The notes below the pieces were generated by a model. The model searched no databases. It was not told the origin of the DNA and worked only from the letters and a program-made list of their open reading frames with translations. A DNA stretch of 64,000 nt from Brucella cytisi (GTDB lineage: Bacteria; Pseudomonadota; Alphaproteobacteria; Rhizobiales; Rhizobiaceae), in the NCBI GenBank assembly GCA_012103075.1, contig JAAVLQ010000003.1, forward strand, positions 744,001 to 808,000, written 5' to 3'. Shown here one piece after another: positions 48,225 through 57,876 of the stretch (position 1 is its first letter; each line of letters opens with the position of its first letter). A program made the translations under genes and the position numbers.

Positions 48225-49036
48225 GGTATTGCCAAGTTGTTTGTGATTGGTTGCAGGGGCGCGCGGCGGTTGCTTTTTCAAGCAGTCATTTGTGCGGTGT
48301 AGTCGGACCACAGGCAGAAGGCATCTGCCCCGGCGTGTCGCCGGGGAGCGGGCTGAGAGGTTGTACCGGCGGGGACGAAAGACGGTATTTATCTGATCGT
48401 GGGCTGACAAGAAGCGCTGTGCTTGGTGGGGCGATTTGAACCGCCCCATGATCTTCTCTCTCTTCCCGGTTTGGCGGTGTGCGTTTTCAATTCTGTTGTT
48501 CAGGCCCTTGTGGGCCCGATGATCAGCAGCCGGGGCGAGATTTTGTATCGGCTTGATATAGCTGCGCAGCTTGTCCGTTACGACGACACGCGGTTCACCG
48601 TATTGCCTGACAAGTCCGGAGAAAAAGCGCTTGGCAGCCTTGGTGTTGCGGCGAGCTTGAACCACAATGTCGAGCACGTCACCATCGGCGTCAATGGCCC
48701 GCCATAACCAGAATTTCTTTCCGCTGATCGTGATGACGGCCTCATCCATATGCCACTTATCGTTTGGCTTGGGCCGGTCCCTGCGAATGCAAGCAGCAAA
48801 ATGTTGGCCAAAGCGCATGATCCAGAGACGAACCGATTCCCTGCTCACGATAACACCGCGTTCAGCAAGAAGGTCCTCCACATCGGCCGTGCTCAGTGCA
48901 AACCGATGATAGGCCCAGACGGCGTAGGCCACAACTTCACGCGGAAAACGAAACCCCTTCAAACGAGGGAAAGTGCTCGGTAAATTCATGTCGCCTCGAT
49001 AGAGGAAACGCTGCGGTCAAACAACTTGGCAATACC
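48225..49036 (-). mobile_element. IS6 family element, full length
   Basis: An 812 bp element with perfect 19 bp terminal repeats (GGTATTGCCAAGTTGTTTG) at 48225-48243 and, inverted, 49018-49036. It carries one transposase. No 8 bp target duplication is visible. Left flank is the IS1182 fragment and right flank a TraG-like fragment, so it may sit at a deletion or recombination junction. Confidence 0.9.
48278..48989 (-). CDS. IS6 family transposase, frameshifted near the C-terminus
   Basis: ATG 48989 opens NLPSTFPRLKGFRFPREVVA. The HTH is AWAYHRFALSTADVEDLLAE, and DDE residues lie in KWHMDEAVITISGKKFWLW (Asp), RVVVTDKLRSYIK (Asp) and LNNRIENAHRQTGKRE (Glu). A shift near 48345 changes the last 20 codons. 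The alternative frame gives DAFCLWSDYTAQMTA and a stop at 48278-48280. The catalytic region is complete. Confidence 0.88.
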
Positions 49037-49230
49037 GGTTCTGCGCATGCGCGCCGACGAACAGATTGTCTTCACCGCGGGCAATGCACCGCTTCGATGC
49101 GGGGCGCGCCGTCTGGTTCCGCCGCGAGGACATGATGGCCTGTGTCGGCGAGAACAGGTTTCGTCCCTCCTACAGTCTGTCGGGGAGTGAACCATTCAAC
49201 GCGGCCCGAGAACCGCGAGTAACCGGATGA
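49037..49230 (+). pseudogene. TraG/VirD4-type coupling protein, C-terminal fragment
   Basis: LRMRADEQIVFTAGNAPLRC, then after one extra G in a G4 run, GRAVWFRREDMMACVGENRF. This DEQ-IV...PLRCGRAxxFRR ending is characteristic of the C-terminus of type IV coupling proteins in conjugative elements. Only the last 60 codons remain, cut by the IS6 at 49036. It marks the remains of a conjugative element. Confidence 0.7.
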
Positions 49231-49277
49231 TTTTGTATGTGGGTCGCGTCATCATAAAGAGCATGATGTGGGGAATA

Positions 49278-50021
49278 TCACGATCGTTTCTTTTTCTTTC
49301 CCGAAGAAGGACCTGAGCCTGCTGTGATCGAGGGCATTGGGGTTACGCTGCCTGTCGTTGGCCAGACTGGATCGGCGTGAGCGGATGCGCATCGAAATTC
49401 ATCGATCTTCCATTTGAGCAAATCCCGGACACATACTTCGTACATCGACTTCTTTTTCTTGTCTCCCCAGAGCCAAGGCTTCGCGTGCGCATCTGCTTTT
49501 CCTTCCCCATGCTTCTCACCGAATAACGGATGCAACGCAGAGGGAGATCCTGAAGGCCGTTGCCATCTGGTGTCCCAAGCCAGAAGCGCATCTGAGCGTG
49601 TCCCGGGATCGAGCAGGTAGTGATAATGCCAACCGACCCCGGGATGATTTTCGCGCTTCACGTAATCATTCCATCCGGGGATTTTCGTGAGAAAGGCCGG
49701 GACGAGTTCTGGGACCCGTTCAACGACGGGAAAGTTCCGAACGGGCTGGAGATACCCGCGATGGATCTTGCGCGCCGGGACACGCTGCTCCACCCGGCCA
49801 AGTGTCCGGGATCCTGCGAATTGGGTCGGATCGAATTTCCCGTCCGGCCGCCAGTTTTCTTCCGTCAGAGCTCGTTCGAGTTCATTGACAAGACGGGTGG
49901 CGTGCTCACGGACAGGACCAATCGTCGGCGCTTCCATCGGTAGATCCAGCCATTCACCTTCGTCCAGCACAGCTGCGTCTTCTCGCTGCTCGCGATTGTA
50001 CGACGGCACCGGGTGCAGCAT
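49278..50021 (-). CDS. Hypothetical protein
   Basis: A 247-residue open frame with coding-like composition. Recognisable stretches are LVNELERALTEENWRPDGKF and GWNDYVKRENHPGVGWHYHY, and it ends in a lysine-rich tail (SSGKKKKRS). No family is recognised. A second lysine patch (WGDKKKKSMYEVCVRDLLKW) precedes a helical region. Confidence 0.45.
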   Translation of the reverse strand: MLHPVPSYNREQREDAAVLDEGEWLDLPMEAPTIGPVREHATRLVNELERALTEENWRPDGKFDPTQFAGSRTLGRVEQRVPARKIHRGYLQPVRNFPVVERVPELVPAFLTKIPGWNDYVKRENHPGVGWHYHYLLDPGTRSDALLAWDTRWQRPSGSPSALHPLFGEKHGEGKADAHAKPWLWGDKKKKSMYEVCVRDLLKWKIDEFRCASAHADPVWPTTGSVTPMPSITAGSGPSSGKKKKRS

Positions 50022-50172
50022 CTCGAAAGCAATTATCCGGACCGCACCTGTTCCCCTCGCGAAAGTCTACGTTGCAACCGCGATTTCCATTTTTCGCTCG
50101 ATTGACGCAATATCAAAATCTGTAAACTTTTATAGCGCAGTCCCGAAGCTGCGATAATTGCAAGCGAGCGCC

Positions 50173-50616
50173 ATGAGCAACCCCTACACAGCTGCCGAAG
50201 AATTCGCCCGCGACTTTCGCGCCACTGAATATACCCTGAAACGATCCGGCTTCTTGCGGAAAAATCGTGAAGCTGCCGAAGCAGACTGGGATCTATTCGC
50301 CCAATCTCTCGGAAAACCCTTCTTCGACCACGTCATCGATAAGGAAATTGCCACGACACTCGTCCGAAACCCGCCACGTCGACTTTTTATCGGACATGTC
50401 CGGTCGCCAGAACAGCCGGCCCGACTAACCAACGTTGCGCAAGTCATCATCAACGGCGTATGCCGGGTCCGAAACAGCTACATCCACGGAGAGAAGTTTA
50501 CCGGTGGCCCGGAAGGTCAATGGGATCGTGATCTCATTTTGATCAAGGAGGCGCATGCGGTTCTAATCGAGGCGATGCAATTTCACGGAAGCCCGCTGCG
50601 AGACGAGGACAAATAG
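50173..50616 (+). CDS. HEPN-like protein
   Basis: An intact protein of about 147 residues starting at ATG 50173 (MSNPYTAAEEFARDF). Near the C-terminus VCRVRNSYIHGEKF contains R-N-x3-H, the RX4-6H signature of HEPN ribonuclease domains, within helical surroundings, which suits a defence or abortive-infection role. The overall family is not one I can name. Confidence 0.6.
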   Translation: MSNPYTAAEEFARDFRATEYTLKRSGFLRKNREAAEADWDLFAQSLGKPFFDHVIDKEIATTLVRNPPRRLFIGHVRSPEQPARLTNVAQVIINGVCRVRNSYIHGEKFTGGPEGQWDRDLILIKEAHAVLIEAMQFHGSPLRDEDK

Positions 50617-50804
50617 CCCGGCAGACCGAATAATTCGGCTCCAGCGGCGTGCGAGGTACTGGAGCAGGAGGGAGGCGGACCTTTTCACCACTGCGGGAAG
50701 ATCGGACCGGTATGAGTGGTGACCTAGAGGCTTCGTTCGCGTTAGCGAATAGAGCTACACGCCGCAGGCGGACCGCCCATGGGTTTCAACGGAACTTCAC
50801 GAAA

Positions 50805-51137
50805 ATGAATCGGTCAGACGAAATCGATTCATATCTCTCGTTGGACGGAATCCGACGGGCGGGCGAGTATGCTGCCATGCTCACTCAACCCTACCAGCTC
50901 TACGTCGAGCGCACAGACAAAGCCCGCAACATGGCTCGTTACTATGCGATGGCGATCGAGCCCGGTCTATTCGGCGAGATCTGCCTGACGCGCCGTTGGG
51001 GCCGGATCGGAGTGCACGGCCAGATGAAGGTCCAGCATTTTGCCAGCGAGCGAGATGCAGTTGCGGCTTTCCTCGATCTTCTCCGACAAAATCGAAACCT
51101 AGGATACCGTGTCGCCCCTTCGGCAGTCCTTTACTGA
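50805..51137 (+). CDS. WGR domain protein
   Basis: About 110 residues. The core LTQPYQLYVERTDKARNMAR, YYAMAIEPGLFGEICLTRRW and GRIGVHGQMKVQHFAS is a WGR domain (named after the RRWGRIG motif), a nucleic-acid-interacting fold best known in PARPs but common as small bacterial proteins. ATG 50805 (MNRSDEIDSYL) is one start; ATG 50877 would give the bare domain. Confidence 0.8.
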   Translation: MNRSDEIDSYLSLDGIRRAGEYAAMLTQPYQLYVERTDKARNMARYYAMAIEPGLFGEICLTRRWGRIGVHGQMKVQHFASERDAVAAFLDLLRQNRNLGYRVAPSAVLY

Positions 51138-51254
51138 GGGTCGGCGAACTCCGTCAGACACTGGCTGAGCAATGAGAAAACAAGAGCACTGGACGTTTCG
51201 CATATCGCCATGGTCACCCTTGGGCCAAGTGCATCGTTGGAGCCGCTTGTAAAG

Positions 51255-51282
51255 TGTCAGAAACTTACATATATTTCTGACA
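51255..51282. promoter_or_regulatory. Inverted repeat, likely AbiEi operator
   Basis: TGTCAGAAA at 51255-51263 and TTTCTGACA at 51274-51282 are perfect inverted repeats with a ten-base AT-rich spacer, 12 bases before the antitoxin start. AbiEi proteins are known to repress their operons by binding inverted repeats in the promoter. Confidence 0.75.
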
Positions 51283-51294
51283 GGAGAAACGCCA

Positions 51295-51884
51295 ATGCAA
51301 CGACTGACATCTCAAATCCTCAGCTATGCCGAGCAGTTGCCGGAAGGCACAGCACTGTCCGCGAAAAGCCTCCTGCATCTCGGAAACCGGGCCGCAGTAG
51401 ACCGGGCCTTGTCGCGCCTGAGTGAGCGTGGAGAACTGATCAGGACTGGGCGTGGGATCTACATGAAAGCCATCAAAACCCGGTTCGGGACCAGACCGCC
51501 GACTGTCGAGCAAGCGGTAGAGGCCGTCGCACATCAACGTGGCGAAGTCATTGTTTCGAATGGAGCGGCCGCCGCCAATGCCTTGGGGCTCACGACGCAG
51601 GTTCCGGTTCGCTCCATCTACCTGACCTCCGGGCGCAGCCGGACAATGAACGTCGGAAGCCAAAAGGTCGAGCTTAAGCATGTCCCTCGCTGGCAGTTGT
51701 CCCTCGCCAGCCGGCCGGCCGGCGTCGCTGTACGCGCGCTCGCGGCTGGGGCCGGAGCGAGCGGACGAGGCCCTCGTGAACATCAGGCGGAAACTGCCCC
51801 CGAGGCGTTCAACGAGCTTGTTGCTGCAGCATCGCAGTTTCCGACCGGCTCGCTCGAAGCGTCGGAAAGGCAGCGCATGGCTGA
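51295..51884 (+). CDS. abiEi: AbiEi-type antitoxin (second module), frameshifted
   Basis: ATG 51295 opens QRLTSQILSYAEQLPEGTAL with the DUF6088-type winged helix (GNRAAVDRALSRLSERGELI, RTGRGIYMK) and VEAVAHQRGEVIVSNGAAAA. Small shifts near 51748, 51800 and 51850 occur in the C-terminal domain (LGPERADEALVNIRRKLPP). One reading ends at TGA 51882-51884, overlapping the toxin ATG by eight bases. Distinct in sequence from the module at 9.8 kb. Confidence 0.78.
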
Positions 51885-52891
51885 TCAATTCCTGCAGCTC
51901 TCGGCCGAGGACAAGCGAGAGGTTCTCGCCATTGCGTCAGATCGATCGAAACGTCCGGTCCACTTGCTCGAAAAGGACGTCTGGGTGGTCTGGGCGCTTC
52001 GAACGCTATACGCCACGTCGCTCGGCGAGAGCCTTGTCTTCAAGGGCGGGACTTCGCTTTCGAAGGCCTACAGCGCCATTCGACGATTCTCCGAAGACGT
52101 CGACCTCACATACGACATCCGCGCGCTCGCCCCTGATCTTGTCGGGGACAACGAAGAAGCGCTCCCGAAATCCCGGAGCGAGGAGAAGCGCTGGTCGAGC
52201 GAGGTGCGCCGGCGACTACCGATCTGGGTAGCTGACACGGTTGCGCCTGTCATCGCCGGTGAACTCCAGAAGCAGTCCCTTTCCGCGGAGATCCGTATTG
52301 AGGCCGACAAGCTCTACATCGACTACCGGGCGGTCGGTTCAGGATCTGGCTATGTCGCGCCCAGCGTCATGCTGGAGTTTGGAGCGAGGGGCGACGGGCG
52401 AGCCTGCCAGCGTTCGAGACATCGCATGTGATGCAGCCAGTCTCATTGATGGAGTCGACTTTCCGACGGCCAAACCGAGGGTAATGCACGCCGAGCGGAC
52501 GTTCTGGGAGAAGGCAACTGCTATCCATGTCTTTTGCCTGCAGGAGCGGCTCCGGGGCGATCGCTTTTCGCGCCATTGGCACGACATCGTGCGCCTCGAC
52601 GACATTGGCCCGGCGGACAGCGCGATAGCCGACCGCGGACTGGCAAGCGCCGTCGCAACGCATAAGTCGATTTTCTTCGCCGAGAAAGCCGCCGATCGAT
52701 CGCCAATTGACTACGAGGCGGCCGTAAACGGCAACCTGATGCTGACGCCTGCCGGCGAGGGACGGAAAGCCCTCGAGGAAGACTACTCCAGCATGATAGC
52801 AGACGGTCTCCTCTTTGAGAACGCCGAGACGTTCGACGAGTTGCTTGAACGGTGTGCCGCCATTTGCGGAAAGGCAAACGCTGCAGCCTGA
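51877..52891 (+). CDS. abiEii: AbiEii-type nucleotidyltransferase toxin (second module), frameshifted
   Basis: ATG 51877 opens ADQFLQLSAEDKREVLAIAS. The NTase core is LVFKGGTSLSKAYSAIRRFS followed by EDVDLTYD (GG...S and DxD). A shift near 52390 leads to VMHAERTFWEKATAIHVFCL and RFSRHWHDIVRLDDIG, the conserved C-terminal half. About 335 residues when joined. The type IV toxin is counteracted by the repressor/antitoxin gene upstream. Confidence 0.82.
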
Positions 52892-52912
52892 CAGCCGTTT
52901 GGAGAACCTCGG

Positions 52913-54345
52913 ATGGCGAAACACGACCTGTCGAGAGAAGAGCTCTTCGCACTGGTATGGGAGCGCCCGACCAGCGAAATAGCCAACGAGCTCGGCATAT
53001 CCGACGTCGCAGTCGGAAAGCTTTGCGAGAAACTGCAGGTTCCCAAGCCCCCGCGGGGATATTGGGCGCGTGTGGAGGCCGGCCAGATGCCGCGGCGCCC
53101 GGCCCTGAAAGCATTTCGACAGGAATGGAAGCGAAGCGGAAAAGCGCGTTACAAGCCCGCACCGCCGGACATTTCACTGAGCTTCAATCAAAATTCCTGA
53201 ATGAGGCACTAGAGGAACTTCGCAGACGCGGCATCGAACATCAGGTCGATACCTCCCGCCTGAAACATATCTCGAACCTTGATCAGGATGTCGCCGCCCA
53301 GACGCTGCTTTTGATCCGGGGGCAAGCACAGAAGTGGGCTGAGAGCGGTCGGGTTGCCGTCAAATGGGGCACGTCGGTCAGGGCAAGCATCGGCAAGCTC
53401 GTCGAGCGACTGATGCCTCTTGCCCGTCCGCAATTGCTGGCTTTCGAGACAGAAGGCAAGCGCCATTCTTTTTTTCGGCTGCAGGTCCGATCGTATTCGT
53501 CAGGTGGACAGCAGAACTTCAGACCAGAATTGCAACGCTTGCGCGGATCGCACGGGATCAAAATCTTAGCCACCTCGTGCAACCGCTGTCGGCCGCGGAC
53601 CATGCGTGGTCGAGCACGCATTTCTATCAGCCGGAATCAGATTTCATTCTGAATAGCTACCTATGCATTTCGTCAGACCCTGTCTGGATAGAATGGTTTC
53701 GGCGGTCGTGGCGCGAGGAAAACCCACCGGAACGACATGCGACAAGCAAGATCAAATTGCGTGACGTTATGCCGATCGACTTCGGATGGAGGGGAGGACA
53801 AGGTTTTGCCGCCCGGCATTTCCGAAGCGAAGGTGAAACCCTATCTGTCGCGTTTGCACGCGCTCGATGAGGCCGAGCGGATCTACGAGATGATCACCAA
53901 CGCAGCTTATGCCCTAGACAGGTCGGTTCCAAACGAGATCTTGGCCATGGCCGATCGGATCTGGTTTGGAGCTGATCGCCCGTTTCAGGCCGCCCGTGAA
54001 GCATTTGCCCACATTGAAACGGATCTGGAGCGCTGGGAGCAACAAATCGAGGCCGAGCGATCACATCTGGCGCAAGCCGTTCTCGGCATCAGGCCCGGCG
54101 ACATCGTCGCGTCACAGCAGAACGGGGCGCTCACGCGTATTTCAGCAGAGTCAATTTCACTCTACTCTACTGAAAAACGCGTCACGTTCGTGGTTTCTGG
54201 CAGGCGCTTCCGCAAAGATGGAACACTCGGCAAGATAAGCGAGACCATAAGTTTTACCCTCGGAACGCGCTGTCGGAGATGGCAATTAGTCTCCTCAACA
54301 GAGGTCAGACATTCGCGCGGCTATTGCCATTCTCCCGGCTCTTGA
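52913..54345 (+). CDS. Unknown protein with N-terminal HTH-like module (A), frameshifted
   Basis: ATG 52913 opens LSREELFALVWERPTSEIAN, ELGISDVAVGKLCEKLQVPK and PPRGYWARVEAGQMPRRP, a helix-turn-helix-like module ending in a PxPPRGYW motif. Three shifts (near 53195, 53480 and 53800) separate further frames: LTELQSKFLNEALEELRRRG; SAADHAWSSTHFYQPESDFI; DRIWFGADRPFQAAREAFAH. About 470 residues if joined. Family function is unknown. The next gene begins with the same kind of module, so the two are paralogous at the N-terminus. Confidence 0.6.
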
Positions 54346-54677
54346 ACAACGAAACTGCGACCCCGTAGAGGATCTGAGGCTTTGGCGCGAAAATCTTCCA
54401 CCTAAGCATCCCGCCGCAACCGAGTATCGCGCTGGACTGAGACGCACAGTACCAACCAAAGTTGATTGCGCCGTCACGGGCTGCGGCAGGGTCGAGTGGT
54501 CAGGGCATCTCACTGTCCGACGCATGCTACCCCACAGAGCAATCAGGAAAGAGCCCCAACCGAGGCGCGGATCCCACCGTGTCCAACGAGGATGCCGCTT
54601 TCGATGCACCGGCTTTATATTTCGTCGTTCTGTTAACCGGGTGCGATATTCGGCCTTAGTGAAACAGGAGCATGCCT
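54346..54677 (+). other. Gap between genes A and B with an open, unassigned frame
   Basis: A frame open from 54290 to 54718 reads DIRAAIAILPALEQRNCDPV and EDLRLWRENLPPKHPAATEY, protein-like, but has no clear start. It may be the frameshifted C-terminus of gene A or a separate remnant. Confidence 0.35.
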
Positions 54678-55994
54678 ATGCAGTTGACGCGCAACGAGCT
54701 TTACAACCGGGTGTGTGAAGCACCATTGAGCCGGCTTGCTCCGGAGTTCGGCCTGACGGGGACAGCCTTGGCCGCGATTTGCAGGCAGCATGAGATACCC
54801 TACCCGGGATCAGGATACTGGACACGTAAATCACTCGGAATTGCTGCCGAGTTGCCCGCCCTGCCCGACGGTATCGATGCGATCATCGAAATTACTCCGG
54901 TTACGCCGAAACCCCGGGAAAAGAAGGCGCCTGCAACGGAGATGGATACACGCCTGAAGGCAAGTCCCGTTGCAAAGACCCGCCGCCTCGAACATCACCC
55001 GTTGCTTGTTGGTGCAGAAGAGCATCTGAGGAAATCGCGCACAGCAAAAGATGGGGAGTTTCTCCGCCCCTACAAGCGAATTCTGCCCGACGTAATTTCA
55101 TCGGAAGCATCGCTTTCTCGCGCGCTATCGATCGCAAATCACCTTTACCTCGCACTCGACCGCATCGGCTATCGTGTGCATATCGCACCAGCTGGAGAAG
55201 ACCACCACCGCATTCATATCAAGGAGCAGGAGATCGAGTGCAAGGACCGCAAATACGGCCGTTACCATTCAGGTAGCATCTGGGGACCTGACCGGCCGAC
55301 GATTGTCTACATCGACACCGTCCCGGTTGGCCTCGCTGTGACCGAAATGACCGAACGGGTAACGATGCGATACCTGAACGGCGAATACTATCGGGAAGAC
55401 AGCAAGCTCGTTCGGTCGATGAAAGCATGGCAACTGACACACTCATGGACAACCGAACAGGACATGCCCTCCGGGCGCTTCCGCATAGTGGCCTACTCTC
55501 CAAAGAGAGGCGTCGACTGGACCCTGAGTTGGCAGGACACTGAATCTGAACCGCTGACCGGCGGCATTGCGCAAATTGCCGAGACCTTAAGTGCATCCAG
55601 CAACAAACTGCGAGTGCTAATGAAAGCTGAGGACGAAGCCGAGGCGAAGCGAAAAAAAGAGCGGGAGGAGGAGTGGGAACGTTACGAGCGGCGCGAAGAC
55701 GAACGCAAGATTGCCCAAGCGATCAAGGAGAGCCAGCAGCAACTCGCAGAAATCATCGAGAGCTGGGGCAAGGCAATGCTCGTTGAACGCTTTTTCAATG
55801 ATGTCGAGGATCGATTGGTGGAGGCGGCTGAAGAGCAGCGACAATTTCTGGAAGAGCGGGTCAAACTTGCTCGCCGAATGATGGGTAGCATAGATCCTCT
55901 GCAGTTCCTCAAAAACTGGCGCGCACCCGCGCGACAGGTACCAATCGAAATATGGCGAATTTCCTCGACCGCCTGCGGGCGGTCGCTCAGATGA
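54678..55994 (+). CDS. Unknown protein with N-terminal HTH-like module and coiled coil (B)
   Basis: An intact protein of about 438 residues starting at ATG 54678, with AGGAG seven bases upstream. Residues about 1-45 (LTRNELYNRVCEAPLSRLAP, EFGLTGTALAAICRQHEIPY, PGSGYW) repeat the module of gene A. The central region has SLSRALSIANHLYLALDRIG. Residues about 310-390 are a highly charged coiled coil (EDEAEAKRKKEREEEWERYE). No catalytic motif is recognised. The last 20 codons may be in the wrong frame. Confidence 0.6.
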   Translation: MQLTRNELYNRVCEAPLSRLAPEFGLTGTALAAICRQHEIPYPGSGYWTRKSLGIAAELPALPDGIDAIIEITPVTPKPREKKAPATEMDTRLKASPVAKTRRLEHHPLLVGAEEHLRKSRTAKDGEFLRPYKRILPDVISSEASLSRALSIANHLYLALDRIGYRVHIAPAGEDHHRIHIKEQEIECKDRKYGRYHSGSIWGPDRPTIVYIDTVPVGLAVTEMTERVTMRYLNGEYYREDSKLVRSMKAWQLTHSWTTEQDMPSGRFRIVAYSPKRGVDWTLSWQDTESEPLTGGIAQIAETLSASSNKLRVLMKAEDEAEAKRKKEREEEWERYERREDERKIAQAIKESQQQLAEIIESWGKAMLVERFFNDVEDRLVEAAEEQRQFLEERVKLARRMMGSIDPLQFLKNWRAPARQVPIEIWRISSTACGRSLR

Positions 55995-56207
55995 ACAATG
56001 AAGAATACCGGAGAAATCAGCACAGCGCCGCGGCAAGCGGGATTTCGGGAGTTCTCGACACGGGTCATGCGGGAACAGGTCAGCCGCAGGAGCTTCAGCA
56101 TAGCGGTCGCAAGAGAAGCGGGACCGACTTACCCCGCATGGCACGTTCCGTATGCCGGGCTGTGTGAGTGTGCGACCGCACGCACTTGCTGACTTCAAGT
56201 GAGTGGA

Positions 56208-57423
56208 TCAGGTCTCCTGACGAGATCGCACCACAGAGATAAAGTCGGCAACATCCATCAGCCACGCCTGCTGTGTCAGCCGGTAGGTATTGTGCAACCG
56301 CTTCGGCACGACGAGCTGCAGCTTCTTGGCCTGCATCTCGTCAGTCTGGTTTTCTGATATCCCGGGCTCAAGGGTAAGAAGGTGTTTTTCCGGGATCCGG
56401 AGAGCCTCCGACAGAACCCGGCGCCAGCGATCTTTCAGCGTCGACTTGGCACCGAGCATCGTCAGCCTTGCTTCCGGATACAGCGGATCACGATACTCAT
56501 TCTGCCCCGGGAACAGAAAATCGGGCTTGTTCCGGTTCTCTGTCTCCGCGCCCCGAACGTATCGAATCTGCTGGGCGGCAAAAACTGCCTCAAGATGATT
56601 TTCGAGAGCCTGTCCCGCCCGCGCCTTTCGTCGGTTCTGTACGCTCAACGAAAACGCCAGAAATCCTTCAACGTCTGCGTCGCCAAGCGCACCAAAACCG
56701 CTTCCAATACGTGCGGCGACGATACGCCGTTCCAGCCTTTTAAAAGCTGTTCCTCGCGATCCATCCATGAGATCAGCGCGAGGTCCGGATTATCTGCAGC
56801 CGAAACCTCCGGCATCGATGTTCGCGCAAGCTCCGAAAACACGCGTGTTTTCGGGAAGTCGAGACCGAAGCGTTCGATGAGGCTATCGAGCCGATCGGCT
56901 TCAGGCTCCTCCGGCTCGATCCCCAGCTCATCGAGAATATAGCGCGCTGCAAAATCGAGTTCGGCATTATGTGCGCCATCGATCTCCGGAATGTAAAGGC
57001 GAATTCGGGCTGCTCCTCCAGCGCAAATAACCAGATGAGCTGGTTCTGGATTGTAGCAGAGGGCGTTACAACGACAAGAATCGAGCCATCTTGCTGCAAA
57101 GCCAGAAACAGCATGTCGCCGGGCTGCATAAGCTCGGTGACGGCGTTTGAGGAATAGTAGAGATGATACTCCGGTGCGCGCGGCTTTCCTTTGCGGACAT
57201 TAGACCAGCTCATGAAGCCTTCTTCCGCCGGGGCTTCCTGCTCGCCGGATATCCAGATGAAGCGTGTCGCGATACCTCTGCGATCATCGTCACCCAGAAG
57301 CCGGCGAAGTGGTCTCGTGCCCTGAAACTCGTGCTGATTCGATTTGTGCGTGATGGTTTCAACCAGCGTCAAACGCTTGGCGACGACTCCGGTGAAGAGA
57401 TCGGACAAAAGCCCGCGGCGCAT
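56208..57423 (-). CDS. EcoRII-type type II restriction endonuclease, frameshifted
   Basis: The N-terminal effector domain (FTGVVAKRLTLVETITHKSN, QHEFQGTRPLRRLLGDD) starts at ATG 57423. Shifts near 56980 and 56765 link it, through VFSELARTSMPEVSAADNP, to the catalytic C-terminal domain: ADVEGFLAFSLSVQNRRKAR, NKPDFLFPGQNEYRD and LGAKSTLKDRWRRVLSEA (PD...xK type core). About 405 residues, near the size of EcoRII. It would cut unmethylated CCWGG-like sites, needing two copies. One base separates it from vsr. An older copy of the C-domain lies at 30.7-31.1 kb. Confidence 0.85.
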
Positions 57424-57424
57424 T

Positions 57425-57876
57425 CTACCCTCCCCTGATTTCTAGGCGCGGCTGGTCCGATCTCAGCCACTCAGCACATGACTGAATGACATCCTCGAGA
57501 GGCAGTCGCGTTTTGCCCTTCAGGGCACATTCCCACACGACCGCCTGACGCCAACCGGCCTCCGTCAGAGCTGCATCAGTCCGCTCATCGACGGCCCGGT
57601 TTCGCCCAATTTTGCCTGCCAGAACTCCGGGCGGGATGAAGGCCATTTGAACAGATGACAATCGTGGCCATGCCAGAAGCAGCCATGCGCGAAGATGACC
57701 GCCTTGTAGCGGGGAAAGACAATATCCGGCTTTCCGGGAAGGGAGCGATCATGCAGCCGAAAGCGAAACCCCATCGCATGGAGCCCTTTGCGCAGCAGAA
57801 GTTCCGGCTTCGTGTTGGTACCACGGATACCCGACATCATCCGGCTGCGAACCTCAGCCGTGACGATGTCAGCCAT
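57425..57876 (-). CDS. vsr: Very short patch repair endonuclease Vsr, frameshifted
   Basis: The first frame reads VRSRMMSGIRGTNTKPELLL, LPGKPDIVFPRYKAVIFAHG and CFWHGHDCHLFKWPSSRPEF, with the Vsr catalytic Asp (KPDIVF) and zinc-binding Cys/His cluster. Near 57608 it shifts to RNRAVDERTDAALTEAGWRQ and VVWECALKGK, giving a normal 150-residue enzyme. Vsr nicks T:G mismatches formed by deamination at Dcm sites. It overlaps dcm by eight bases. Confidence 0.9.
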
